Below, in pieces: positions 45,238 through 53,557 of a stretch of 64,000 nucleotides of DNA. This DNA is from Alphaproteobacteria bacterium (lineage in GTDB: Bacteria; Pseudomonadota; Alphaproteobacteria; Rhodospirillales; Rhodospirillaceae), in assembly GCA_030604885.1 (NCBI GenBank), contig JAUVUZ010000003.1, positions 1 through 64,000 of the forward strand, read 5' to 3'. A model generated the notes under the pieces. It did not search any database. It worked only from the letters and a program-made list of their open reading frames with translations, and had not been told where the DNA came from. The position numbers and the translations under genes are program-made. Every line of letters starts with the position of its first letter. Within the stretch, counting starts at the first letter, position 1.

Positions 45238-46233
45238 TCAAAACCCTTCCAGCACCAGCTTGCCGATGGTCTGCCCGGTTTCCAGGCGTTCGTGGGCGGC
45301 GCGCAGGGTCTTGGCGTCGATCAGGCCGAGGAGTTCGCGCATCGTGGTGCGGAGCTTGCCTTCGTCCACCAAATCGGCGACGCGGTCGAGGATTTCGCCC
45401 TGGCGCGCCATGTCCGGGGTTTCGAACATCGGCCGGGTGAACATGAACTCCCAGTGCAGCGACGCCGACTTGCGCTTGAGCAGGGTGGCGTCGAGGGTTT
45501 CCGGGTCGTCGATGATGGCGATGCGGCCCTGCGGCGCCAGCGCCTCGGCGAGGGTGGGGAAGTGCGTGTCGGAGCCGGTGAGGGCGGCGACGAAATTGGG
45601 GGCGCCGATCGGCGCCAGCTCCTCGGCGAGCCGGGTGTGATCCACCACGTGGTGGGCGCCCAAGGTTTCGCACCAGTCGTGGGTGGGCTTGCGCGAGGCG
45701 GTGGCGACCACCGTGAGGCCGGTGAGCTGGCGCGCGATCTGGATCAGCATCGAGCCGACGCCGCCCGCGCCGCCGACGATCAGCAGCGTGCCGGTGGTGT
45801 CCTCGGTGACGCCGAGGCGGTCGAACAGCAGCTCCCACGCGGTCAGCGAGGTGAGCGGCATCGCCGCCGCCTCGGCGAACGACAGGGTTTTCGGCTTGCG
45901 GCCGACGATCCGCGCGTCCACCACGTGGAGTTCGGCGTTCGCGCCCGGGCGGGAGAGGGAACCGGCGTAGAACACCTCGTCGCCGGGCCGGAAACGGGTG
46001 ACGCGCTCGCCCGCCGCTTCCACCGTGCCCGCCACGTCCCACCCGAGGATGCGGGGCTGGCCGTTCTCGCCCGCCATGCGTTTGCGCACCTTGGTGTCCA
46101 CCGGGTTGACCGAGATCGCGTGGACCTTGACCCGCAGGTCGTGCGGACCCGGGGTCGGTTCGGGAATGTCGAGGTCGGTCAGGGCGGCGGGGTCGGAGAT
46201 GGGAAGGGAGCGAGAGTAGCCGACGGCTTTCAT
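45238..46233 (-). CDS. zinc-type alcohol dehydrogenase-like/quinone oxidoreductase (TIGR02817-like)
   Basis: 331-residue MDR-superfamily NADPH-dependent oxidoreductase. N-terminal GroES-like domain starts MKAVGYSRSLPISDPAAL, with HAISVNPVDTKVR and ILGWDVAGTVEAAG; the Rossmann domain has LLIVGGAGGVGSMLIQIA (about 150-167). The catalytic zinc ligands of alcohol dehydrogenases are absent, so it belongs with quinone/enal reductases. Its substrate is not determinable here; roles in detoxifying reactive carbonyls are usual. Start by homology at 46233. Confidence 0.9.
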   Translation of the reverse strand: MKAVGYSRSLPISDPAALTDLDIPEPTPGPHDLRVKVHAISVNPVDTKVRKRMAGENGQPRILGWDVAGTVEAAGERVTRFRPGDEVFYAGSLSRPGANAELHVVDARIVGRKPKTLSFAEAAAMPLTSLTAWELLFDRLGVTEDTTGTLLIVGGAGGVGSMLIQIARQLTGLTVVATASRKPTHDWCETLGAHHVVDHTRLAEELAPIGAPNFVAALTGSDTHFPTLAEALAPQGRIAIIDDPETLDATLLKRKSASLHWEFMFTRPMFETPDMARQGEILDRVADLVDEGKLRTTMRELLGLIDAKTLRAAHERLETGQTIGKLVLEGF

Positions 46234-46312
46234 TGCGGGCCTCGTTTTGATTGCGGGTTGGCTCCCTCCGATATTGCACTCATGATCCGATGCGGCAATA
46301 CGGCATGATCTC

Positions 46313-46339
46313 CGCCGCCCGGCGGGCTGCCGGGCGGCG
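46313..46339 (-). terminator. hairpin after the small exported protein gene
   Basis: CGCCGCCCGG pairs with CCGGGCGGCG over a 7-base loop, 13 bp after the stop of the gene at 46352. No T-tract follows on the minus strand, so only a weak terminator or stabiliser. Confidence 0.45.
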
Positions 46340-46351
46340 ATTGCAAGTGCT

Positions 46352-46645
46352 TCAGTTGTGCGGCGCGGGGTGCTGCTGCATGTTGAGGTGGCTGCGCACC
46401 ACATTGAGGTACTGCTGCGTCGAGACGGTGTCGCCTTCCGCGCACTTCAGCTTCGCCATCCGCAGCGCGTCGCCGATCCCTTGGTTGCCGTTGGTGTGCA
46501 TCGCCATCGGATACATCGCGTCCCACGCCGCCTGGACCTGGGCGACGTCGTCGGCGCAGGCCGGGGTTGCGGCGAAGGCGGGCGCGCCGAAGCCGACCGC
46601 GAGGGCGAGGGCGGGGATGGCGGCGAGGGTGAACTTGCTGAACAT
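46352..46645 (-). CDS. small exported protein of unknown function
   Basis: 97 residues with a clear Sec signal peptide (MFSKFTLAAIPALALAVGFGAPAFA in two parts, cleaved before ATPACADD). The mature 70 residues contain two Cys (ACADD and KLKCAEG), which could form a disulfide, and a helical pattern (VAQVQAAWDAMYP, LRMAKLKCAE, YLNVVRSHLNMQQ). No family recognised. The ATG at 46645 has CGGAG 7 nt upstream. Alone in its transcript, as far as can be seen. Confidence 0.75.
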   Translation of the reverse strand: MFSKFTLAAIPALALAVGFGAPAFAATPACADDVAQVQAAWDAMYPMAMHTNGNQGIGDALRMAKLKCAEGDTVSTQQYLNVVRSHLNMQQHPAPHN

Positions 46646-46768
46646 GTCGATCTCCGTGTGTTGCGCCGCTCCAATCGGCGGCACGGAGGAGTAGACCGCA
46701 GCGGTGTTACCGGCGAATGTCCGGGCGGTGACTTCGTGTAGCGAAGTGTGACAATGGGTGTCGGCCGT

Positions 46769-47302
46769 TCAGGCGGCCTCCGCCGGGGCGCTCCGCTTGG
46801 CGCGCCACAGGCGGAAGATGGTGTGGCTGGCGGAGCAGAACACCAGGCTTTCGAGAATCGTGCCGCCGATCGAGCCGCTGGTGATGTTGATGACCAGCCA
46901 CATCACCGTGCAGGAGAGCAGGGCGAGGCGCATGGCGATGCCCGAGAGGGTGAAGATCGCCAGGGTGCCGACGCACACCCCGACGATCGGCAGCCACCCC
47001 AGCAGGCCGTGGGCGTACTGCGAGCCGATGCCGATGTTGATGGCCACCAACGCCAGCGCGAGGAGGATCGAGCGGGTGTAGAGCGCCGCCACCGAGCGGA
47101 AGGTGCTCACCGCCATGCCGAGGCAGGCGGGCAGGTTGCCGAGCAGGAAGAATTGCAGGCCGTAGGCGATGCTCTGGCAGGCGTTGAACTTTTTCAGGGT
47201 GCGGTCGTCGCGCTGGAGATAGGTGAGGATGCCCAGAACCAGCGCGAGATAGCCCAGCAGCTGCGCCGGGGCGAACGGGTCGACGCCCTGAAGGCCGTTC
47301 AT
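46769..47302 (-). CDS. YgjV-type inner membrane protein, copy 2
   Basis: 177 residues, about six membrane helices, with a central polar loop LQRDDRTLKKFNACQSIAYG and the helix FFLLGNLPACLGMAVSTFRS, the pattern of the YgjV (Imp-YgjV) family. Function unknown. It overlaps the preceding paralogue by 4 bp (ATGA), so both are translated together and may form a heteromer, as small paired membrane proteins often do. Confidence 0.82.
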   Translation of the reverse strand: MNGLQGVDPFAPAQLLGYLALVLGILTYLQRDDRTLKKFNACQSIAYGLQFFLLGNLPACLGMAVSTFRSVAALYTRSILLALALVAINIGIGSQYAHGLLGWLPIVGVCVGTLAIFTLSGIAMRLALLSCTVMWLVINITSGSIGGTILESLVFCSASHTIFRLWRAKRSAPAEAA

Positions 47303-47811
47303 GCCGCCGCCCTCCGCAGCCGCTGGAGGCGCACGATGGTGACGAGGTTGGCGGCGGCGATCGAGGCTTCGAGGGCGACGCCGCCGATCGAGCCGGACAG
47401 CAGCGCCGCCACCATCACCACCGCCGAGGAGGCGAACATCCCCGCCCGCAGCGGCACGCCGCGCAGCAGGAACACCGAGACTGTGCCGATCACGAAGCCC
47501 GCCACCGGCAGCCAGTCCACCCAGGTGTGCGCCACCCGCCAGCCGACCGCGAGGTTGAGCGCCACGAACGGCACCGCCAGCCACGGCCGCATCACGAACG
47601 CGGCGGTGCCCGAGCGCAGCGCGCACACCGCCGCGCTGCCCGCGAGCGGCAGGCTGCCGAGCATGTAGAAGTGAACGGCGTAGACCAGCCCCTGGGCGGC
47701 GTTGAGCAGCTTGAGGCGGCGGTCGTCGCGTTGCAGGAACGCCGAGACGCCGAGCACGAAGGCGACGTAGCCGAGGCACTGGGCGAGGGAGAACGGGTCC
47801 GTGCCGGTCAT
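47299..47811 (-). CDS. YgjV-type inner membrane protein, copy 1
   Basis: 170 residues, six predicted membrane helices, with FLQRDDRRLKLLNAAQGLVYAVHF split near 28-51 and LGSLPLAGSAAVCALRSG, aligned with the same parts of its neighbour. Both end with a GSIGG motif in a late helix. The pair is a tandem duplication that has diverged. The ATG at 47811 is chosen because it puts the first helix at the N-terminus (MTGTDPFSLAQCLGYV); in-frame upstream residues are Pro/Arg-rich. Confidence 0.82.
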   Translation of the reverse strand: MTGTDPFSLAQCLGYVAFVLGVSAFLQRDDRRLKLLNAAQGLVYAVHFYMLGSLPLAGSAAVCALRSGTAAFVMRPWLAVPFVALNLAVGWRVAHTWVDWLPVAGFVIGTVSVFLLRGVPLRAGMFASSAVVMVAALLSGSIGGVALEASIAAANLVTIVRLQRLRRAAA

Positions 47812-47916
47812 GAGTCGGGGCGTCCTGCCAGGGGCGCGGCGCGCTGGTGCCGCAGGGTCGAACGTAATGCCGGGCGCGAATTCCGCCAAGACCTAAGCGT
47901 TCCGCCGCCCGGGGCG

Positions 47917-47934
47917 TTGTCACAAAACCATAAC
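47917..47934 (+). promoter_or_regulatory. Pho box upstream of pstS
   Basis: TTGTCACAAAACCATAAC, 125 bp before pstS. Its first heptamer fits the PhoB half-site (C/T-TGTCAC) well, the second less so, with an A-rich 4-bp spacer between as expected. A further related TTCACAAA follows at 47941. PhoB itself is encoded five genes downstream, so autoregulation of the cluster is likely. Confidence 0.6.
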
Positions 47935-48058
47935 GGTCCGTTCACAAATGCGTCGCCGTGTCCGGATAGGTTGGCGGTGCGGGAAGCCCGGCTTCCCTGC
48001 TGCTGTCGTTTTTCGGGATCGTTCCGAGACAAACCCTCTGCCGGAGGCATACGCCGTG

Positions 48059-49093
48059 ATGAAACGTACTCTTGCCGTCGCCGCCCTCGCGACGATCGCT
48101 TTTGCCGGGGCGGCCGAAGCCCGCGACCAGATCCGCATCGTCGGGTCGTCGACGGTCTTCCCGTTCGCGTCCAAGGTCGTCGAGCAGTTCGGTAAGACCA
48201 CCTCGTTCAAGACCCCGGTGATCGAGTCCACCGGTTCCGGCGGCGGCTTGAAGCTGTTCTGCGCCGGCGTCGGCGTCGACCATCCGGACATCACCAACTC
48301 CTCCCGCGCGATCAAGTCGTCGGAAGTCGAGACCTGCGCCAAGAACGGCGTCAACAAGATCACCGAAATCACCATCGGCTATGACGGCATCGTCGTCGCC
48401 GATTCCAAGAAGGGTCCGGAGTTCGCGGTGAGCCGCAAGGATCTCTACCTCGCGCTGGCCAAGTCGGTGCCCGATCCGAAGGGCGGCGACAAGCTGATCC
48501 CGAACCCCTACAAGACCTGGAAGGACGTGAACGCGTCGCTCCCGGCCAACGACATCGAAGTGCTCGGCCCGCCGCCCACCTCGGGCACCCGCGACGCCTT
48601 CGTCGAGCTGGTGATGGACGTGGGCTGCGAGCAGTTCGCCTTCATCAAGGCGATGGCCAAGGCCGATCCGAAGGCCTACAAGGCCGCCTGCCAGGCGATC
48701 CGCGAAGACGGCGCCTACATCGAGGCGGGCGAGAACGACACCCTGATCGTCAACAAGCTGGTGGAGAACCCGAAGGCGCTCGGCATCTTCGGCTACTCGT
48801 TCCTCGACCAGAACGCCGACAAGATCAAGGGCGCGACCATCGACGGCGTGAAGCCGACCTTCGAGAACATCGCTTCCTCCAAGTATCCGGTCTCCCGCCC
48901 GCTGTTCTTCTACGTCAAGGGCGAGCACGTCGGCGTGATCCCGGGGATCAAGGAATACGTGGCCGAGTTCACCTCCGAAGCCGCCATCGGCGAGGACGGC
49001 TACCTGCCGCAGATCGGCCTGATCCCGCTGCCGGCCGACAAGGCCAAGGTCGTCAAGGAAGCGGGCAAGACCCTGCCGCACAACGTGAAGTAA
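48059..49093 (+). CDS. pstS: phosphate ABC transporter substrate-binding protein
   Basis: 344 residues, periplasmic. Sec signal peptide MKRTLAVAALATIAFAGAAEA, then RIVGSSTVFPFAS (phosphate-binding loop), ESTGSGGGLKLFCAGVG, SSRAIKSSEVETC, and GPPPTSGTRDAFVEL. It is the longer alphaproteobacterial PstS. The ATG at 48059 is in frame with a GTG one codon earlier; CCGGAGG lies upstream of both. Followed by a strong hairpin and then pstC. Confidence 0.96.
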   Translation: MKRTLAVAALATIAFAGAAEARDQIRIVGSSTVFPFASKVVEQFGKTTSFKTPVIESTGSGGGLKLFCAGVGVDHPDITNSSRAIKSSEVETCAKNGVNKITEITIGYDGIVVADSKKGPEFAVSRKDLYLALAKSVPDPKGGDKLIPNPYKTWKDVNASLPANDIEVLGPPPTSGTRDAFVELVMDVGCEQFAFIKAMAKADPKAYKAACQAIREDGAYIEAGENDTLIVNKLVENPKALGIFGYSFLDQNADKIKGATIDGVKPTFENIASSKYPVSRPLFFYVKGEHVGVIPGIKEYVAEFTSEAAIGEDGYLPQIGLIPLPADKAKVVKEAGKTLPHNVK

Positions 49094-49110
49094 GCTTCGC
49101 GAAGACCGTT

Positions 49111-49145
49111 GCCGCCGTCGCCCGGTTCGGGCGGCGGCGGTTTTT
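49111..49145 (+). terminator. intercistronic terminator/attenuator after pstS
   Basis: CCGCCG..CGCCCG pairs with CGGGCGGCGGCGG and is followed by five T. Position between pstS and pstC fits the usual surplus of binding protein over membrane subunits; read-through would supply pstCAB. Confidence 0.8.
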
Positions 49146-49218
49146 CCCCGCGCGGGAGCCGGGGGAAGTGGCTATGATCCGGCGTTTCCGGATCTCTCGA
49201 GGGTAAGGCGAGGCGCCG

Positions 49219-50601
49219 ATGCCGTTCAGTTTGCTTCTGCTGGTTCTTGTCGGTCTGGCGGCGATGTCCTATCGCTTCGGCACCGCCCGCGCCCGCGCGG
49301 TCGCCCCCGGGCGGCAGTCCCAGCTCCATTCCCGCCCGATGTACCACGGGCTTTATGCCGCGATGTGGTGCGGCGTGCCCGCCCTCCTGATCGCCACGGT
49401 GTGGCTGATGTTCCAGCCGGTGCTGGTCAAGGGCCTGGTGCTGGGCGGCCTGCCGGAGAGCTACTCGGCCCTGTCCGAGGCGCGCCTCAACCTGATCTGG
49501 AACGACATCCGCAACCTCGCCACCGGCGACGTGGTGCGCGCCGCGCCCGCGCCCGAAATCCGGGACGCCGCCGACGCCTTCCGCCGCATCCACGCGATCG
49601 GCGACGCGGCGCTGGCGGTGGTGTGCCTGGTGCTGGCCGCGGTGGGCGCCCGATACGCCCTCGGCAAGGTGTCGATGAGCCTGCGCGCCCGCAACCGCGT
49701 CGAGTCTGTCATCACCGTGTTCCTGGTGGCGAGCTCGCTGGTGGCGATCCTCACCACCGTCGGCATCGTCCTCTCCTTGCTGTTTGAATCGCTGCGGTTC
49801 TTCGCCAAGGTGCCGCCGCTGGAGTTCCTGTTCGGCCTGCACTGGAGCCCGCAGACCGCATTGCGCGCCGATCAGGTCGGCAGCTCCGGCTCGTTCGGCG
49901 CGGTGCCGCTGTTCACCGGCACGCTGCTGATCAGCCTGATCTCGATGTGCGTGGCGGTGCCGGTGGGGCTGATGTCGGCGATCTACATGTCGGAATACGC
50001 GCACCGCAAGTTCCGCGCGGTGGCCAAGCCGCTGCTGGAGGTTCTGGCGGGCATCCCCACGGTGGTCTACGGCTTTTTCGCCGCGCTCACGGTGGCCCCC
50101 TTCATCCGCCGCATGGGCGAGGAGATCGGGCTTTCGGTGGCGTCGGAAAGCGCGCTCGCCGCCGGGCTGGTGATGGGGGTGATGATCATCCCGTTCGTCT
50201 CCTCGATCTCCGACGACGTCATCAACGCGGTGCCCCAGGCGATGCGCGACGGCGCCTACGCCCTCGGCGCCACCAAGTCGGAGACGATCCGCAACGTCAT
50301 CGTCCCCGCCGCGTTGCCGGGCATCGTCGGCGGCGTGCTGCTGGCGGTCTCCCGCGCCATCGGCGAGACGATGATCGTGGTGATGGCGGCCGGTCTTTCC
50401 GCCAACCTCACCTTCAACCCGCTCGACGCGGTGACCACGGTGACGGTGCAGATCGTCACCCTGCTCACCGGCGACCAGGAATTCGACAGCGCCAAGACCC
50501 TCGCCGCGTTCGCCCTCGGGCTGGTGCTGTTCTGCGTCACCCTCGGACTCAACATCCTCGCGCTCCACGTGGTGCGCAAGTATAGGGAACAATATGAGTG
50601 A
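49219..50601 (+). CDS. pstC: phosphate ABC transporter permease PstC, long form
   Basis: 460 residues, longer than the roughly 320 of E. coli PstC because of an N-terminal extension with two membrane helices and a periplasmic part (about 1-150, the PstC N-terminal domain seen in alphaproteobacteria). The permease core has GLMSAIYMSEYA, LAGIPTVVYGFFAAL and the EAA loop GAYALGATKSETIRNVIVPAALPGIVGG (split at 345-375), which contacts PstB. Ends 8 bp inside pstA. Confidence 0.95.
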   Translation: MPFSLLLLVLVGLAAMSYRFGTARARAVAPGRQSQLHSRPMYHGLYAAMWCGVPALLIATVWLMFQPVLVKGLVLGGLPESYSALSEARLNLIWNDIRNLATGDVVRAAPAPEIRDAADAFRRIHAIGDAALAVVCLVLAAVGARYALGKVSMSLRARNRVESVITVFLVASSLVAILTTVGIVLSLLFESLRFFAKVPPLEFLFGLHWSPQTALRADQVGSSGSFGAVPLFTGTLLISLISMCVAVPVGLMSAIYMSEYAHRKFRAVAKPLLEVLAGIPTVVYGFFAALTVAPFIRRMGEEIGLSVASESALAAGLVMGVMIIPFVSSISDDVINAVPQAMRDGAYALGATKSETIRNVIVPAALPGIVGGVLLAVSRAIGETMIVVMAAGLSANLTFNPLDAVTTVTVQIVTLLTGDQEFDSAKTLAAFALGLVLFCVTLGLNILALHVVRKYREQYE

Positions 50602-51904
50602 GATGACCGCATCGGCCGTCACCGGCGGCCAGCGCACCCGCGAACTGGTGGCGGCGGGCATCGGCCGCCGCTACCGCGCCGAGAAGCGCTTCCGCGCCTT
50701 CGGGCTGATCGCGATCGTCTCGGCGCTGGCGTTCATGGCGCTGTTGTTCGCGAACATCATCGGCAAGGGCTACGGCGCCTTCGTCCAGACCGAGATCCGC
50801 CTGCCGATTTCCTACGAGGTGGCGGTGGTGGACCCGGACGGCACCCGCGACCCCGAGGCGATGCTGCGCGCCAACTACGGCAAGCTCTATCGCGACGGCA
50901 TCCAGTCCCTGTTCCCCGAGGTGGACAGCCGCCAGGAGCGCCGGGTGCTCAACAGCCTGATTTCCTCCGGCGCCACCTTCGAGATCCGCGACGCGGTGAT
51001 GGCCAACCCCTCGCTGATCGGCAAGTCGGGCGAGGTGTGGGTGCCCGCCTCCGACGACGTCGATATGCTGGTGAAGGGCAAGATCGACCGCCACCTGCCC
51101 GAAACCGCGCGCCGCGTCACCGACCGCGAGATCGCCTGGATCGACGCCCTCGAAGCCCAGGGCCGCCTGGAGACCCGCTTCAACTGGCGCTTCTTCACCC
51201 AGGGCGACAGCCGCGAGCCGGAACTGGCCGGGATCTGGGGCGCGGTGGTGGGGTCGTTCCTCACCATGGCGGTGACCCTGGCGCTGTCGTTCCCCTTGGG
51301 CGTCGCCACCGCCGTCTACCTCGAGGAGTTCGCGCCCAAGAACCGCTGGACCGACATCATCGAGGTCAACATCAACAATCTCGCGGCGATTCCGTCGATC
51401 GTCTTCGGCCTCCTCGGCCTCGCGGTGTTCCTGCAGTTCTTCGGCCTGCCGCGCTCGGCGCCCCTGGTGGGCGGCTTGGTGCTGACGCTGATGACCCTGC
51501 CCACCATCATCATCGCCGCCCGGGTGTCGCTGAAATCGGTGCCGCCCTCGATCCGCGAGGCGGCCCTCGGCCTCGGCGCCTCGAAAATGCAGATGGTCAC
51601 CAACGACGTGCTGCCGCTGGCGATGCCGGGTATCCTCACCGGCACCATCATCGGCATGGGCCGGGCGCTGGGCGAAACCGCGCCGCTGCTGATGATCGGC
51701 ATGGTCGCCTTCATCGTCGACATCCCCGGCGGCTTCCGCGAACCGGCCACGGTGCTGCCGGTGCAGATCTACATCTGGGCGGATTCCGCCGAGCGCGCCT
51801 TCGTCGAGCGGACCTCGGCGGCGATCATGGTGCTGCTGTTCTTCCTCATCGCCATGAACGCGACCGCCGTGTTCCTGCGCAGCAAGTTCGAAAGGCGGTG
51901 GTAA
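50594..51904 (+). CDS. pstA: phosphate ABC transporter permease PstA, long form
   Basis: 436 residues. A DUF3333-type N-terminal domain (about 1-200) with one membrane helix and a periplasmic portion precedes the permease core: [32 protein letters not shown], and the EAA motif [29 protein letters not shown] split at 320-348. The start overlaps pstC by 8 bp; pstB begins after a 1-bp gap. It forms the phosphate channel with PstC. Confidence 0.95.
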   Translation: MSEMTASAVTGGQRTRELVAAGIGRRYRAEKRFRAFGLIAIVSALAFMALLFANIIGKGYGAFVQTEIRLPISYEVAVVDPDGTRDPEAMLRANYGKLYRDGIQSLFPEVDSRQERRVLNSLISSGATFEIRDAVMANPSLIGKSGEVWVPASDDVDMLVKGKIDRHLPETARRVTDREIAWIDALEAQGRLETRFNWRFFTQGDSREPELAGIWGAVVGSFLTMAVTLALSFPLGVATAVYLEEFAPKNRWTDIIEVNINNLAAIPSIVFGLLGLAVFLQFFGLPRSAPLVGGLVLTLMTLPTIIIAARVSLKSVPPSIREAALGLGASKMQMVTNDVLPLAMPGILTGTIIGMGRALGETAPLLMIGMVAFIVDIPGGFREPATVLPVQIYIWADSAERAFVERTSAAIMVLLFFLIAMNATAVFLRSKFERRW

Positions 51905-51905
51905 A

Positions 51906-52724
51906 ATGGAGAAAGCCAAGGTGCGGGACGCGCGCGAGATGACCCCTGAAACCCACGTCGACAAGACCGGCGCCAAGATCCGGGCGATCGCCACCAACGT
52001 CCACTACGGCGACAAGCACGCGCTGAAGGATGTCACCCTCGACATCCGCGCGGGCGAGGTGACCGCCTTCATCGGCCCCTCCGGTTGCGGCAAGTCCACC
52101 TTCCTGCGCTGCCTCAACCGCATGAACGACACCATCGAGGGCTGCCGGGTGAGCGGCACGGTGACGATGGACGGCGAGGACATCTACGACCCGCGCATCG
52201 ACGTGGTGCAGCTGCGCGCCCGCGTCGGCATGGTGTTCCAGAAGCCCAACCCGTTCCCCAAGTCGATCTACGACAACGTCGCCTACGGCCCGCGCATCCA
52301 CGGCCTCGCCGCCAACAAGGACGAGCTGGACGAGATCGTCGTCACCAGCCTCGAGAAGGCGGGCCTGCTGGCCGAGGTGAAGGACCGCATGGAGGCGCCC
52401 GGCACCGGCCTTTCGGGCGGCCAGCAGCAGCGCCTCTGCATCGCCCGCGCCATCGCCGTCAATCCGGAGGTGATCCTGATGGACGAGCCGTGCTCGGCGC
52501 TGGACCCGATCGCCACCGCGAAGATCGAGGAGCTGATCGACGAACTGCGCGAGAACTACACCATCGTCATCGTCACCCATTCGATGCAGCAGGCCGCCCG
52601 CGTGTCGCAGCGCACCGCGTTCTTCCACCTGGGCGAGCTGATCGAGGTGGGCGACACCGAGCAGATCTTCACCAACCCGGGGCACAAGCTCACCCAGGGG
52701 TACATCACCGGCCGCTTCGGCTGA
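51906..52724 (+). CDS. pstB: phosphate ABC transporter ATP-binding protein
   Basis: 272 residues. Walker [10 protein letters not shown] (about 58-66), Q-loop [21 protein letters not shown] (around 112-132), ABC signature LSGGQQQRL, Walker [14 protein letters not shown] and switch His in IVTHSM. The N-terminal about 20 residues are a polar extension. It powers PstCA and, in many bacteria, takes part in sensing through PhoU, which is not found next to it here. 13 bp before phoB. Confidence 0.97.
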   Translation: MEKAKVRDAREMTPETHVDKTGAKIRAIATNVHYGDKHALKDVTLDIRAGEVTAFIGPSGCGKSTFLRCLNRMNDTIEGCRVSGTVTMDGEDIYDPRIDVVQLRARVGMVFQKPNPFPKSIYDNVAYGPRIHGLAANKDELDEIVVTSLEKAGLLAEVKDRMEAPGTGLSGGQQQRLCIARAIAVNPEVILMDEPCSALDPIATAKIEELIDELRENYTIVIVTHSMQQAARVSQRTAFFHLGELIEVGDTEQIFTNPGHKLTQGYITGRFG

Positions 52725-52737
52725 GGAGAGGCAACCG

Positions 52738-53463
52738 ATGAAACCGATGATCATGGTGGTCGAGGACGAGGCCGCGCTGGTGACGGTGCTGCGCTACAAC
52801 CTCGAAAAGGAAGGCTACCGCGTGTGCGAGGCCACCGACGGCGAGGAAGCCCTGACGGTGGCCGCCGAGAACGCGCCGGACCTGGTGCTGCTGGACTGGA
52901 TGCTGCCGATGATGTCGGGCATCGAGGTGTGCCGCCAGCTGCGCCGCAAGCCCCGCCACCGCGAGGTGCCGATCATCATGCTCACCGCCCGGGGCGAGGA
53001 GGGCGACAAGGTGCGCGGCCTCAATACCGGCGCCGACGACTACATCGTCAAGCCGTTCTCGATGCCCGAGCTGCTCGCCCGGGTGCGCGCCCTGCTGCGG
53101 CGCTCGGCGGCGGTGCCGAGCAAGGGGGTGCTGGAGTTCGACGACATCCAGATGGACCTCAACGCCCACCGCGTCACCCGCGGCGGCCGCTACATCCACC
53201 TCGGCCCCACCGAGTTCCGGCTGCTGCAGTTCCTGATGCAGAACCCCGGCTCGGTGTTCTCGCGCGAGGAGCTGCTGAACGCGGTGTGGGGGCCGGACAT
53301 CTACGTCGAGCCGCGCACCGTGGACGTCCACATCCGCCGCCTGCGCAAGGCCCTCAACGAGGACGACGGCACCGACGTGATCCGCACTGTGCGCGCGGCG
53401 GGCTACGCCCTCGACCACAAGTTCCCCTCCGAAGGCTCCGACGGGATTTCCGCAACCGTCTGA
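52738..53463 (+). CDS. phoB: phosphate regulon response regulator
   Basis: 241 residues. Receiver with acidic E9-D10-E11 cluster, phospho-acceptor D53 in VLLDWMLPMMSG, the switch Thr and Lys (MLTARGEE, VKPFSMPELLARV), and an OmpR-type winged helix (LGPTEFRLLQFLMQNPG, then REELLNAVWGPDIYVEPRTVDVHIRRLRKAL in two parts). The WxxDIYVxxRTVDVHIxRLR sequence is the PhoB hallmark. It is the last gene of pstSCAB-phoB; the sensor phoR is not in this window. Confidence 0.95.
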   Translation: MKPMIMVVEDEAALVTVLRYNLEKEGYRVCEATDGEEALTVAAENAPDLVLLDWMLPMMSGIEVCRQLRRKPRHREVPIIMLTARGEEGDKVRGLNTGADDYIVKPFSMPELLARVRALLRRSAAVPSKGVLEFDDIQMDLNAHRVTRGGRYIHLGPTEFRLLQFLMQNPGSVFSREELLNAVWGPDIYVEPRTVDVHIRRLRKALNEDDGTDVIRTVRAAGYALDHKFPSEGSDGISATV

Positions 53464-53557
53464 CGCGTCGGCAGGTTTTTGCTCGTCCGCCGCTTCCCTC
53501 GCCACGCGATATGCTTTAGCGTGATGGCAGGGCACGTCTTGGTGGTGGAGATGGGGA

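Noticed and set aside
53464-53557. Minus-24/minus-12 sigma-54 promoter before the NtrC-type gene
   Set aside because: TGGCAGG and a later TTGG are present, but the GG-to-GC spacing is wrong.
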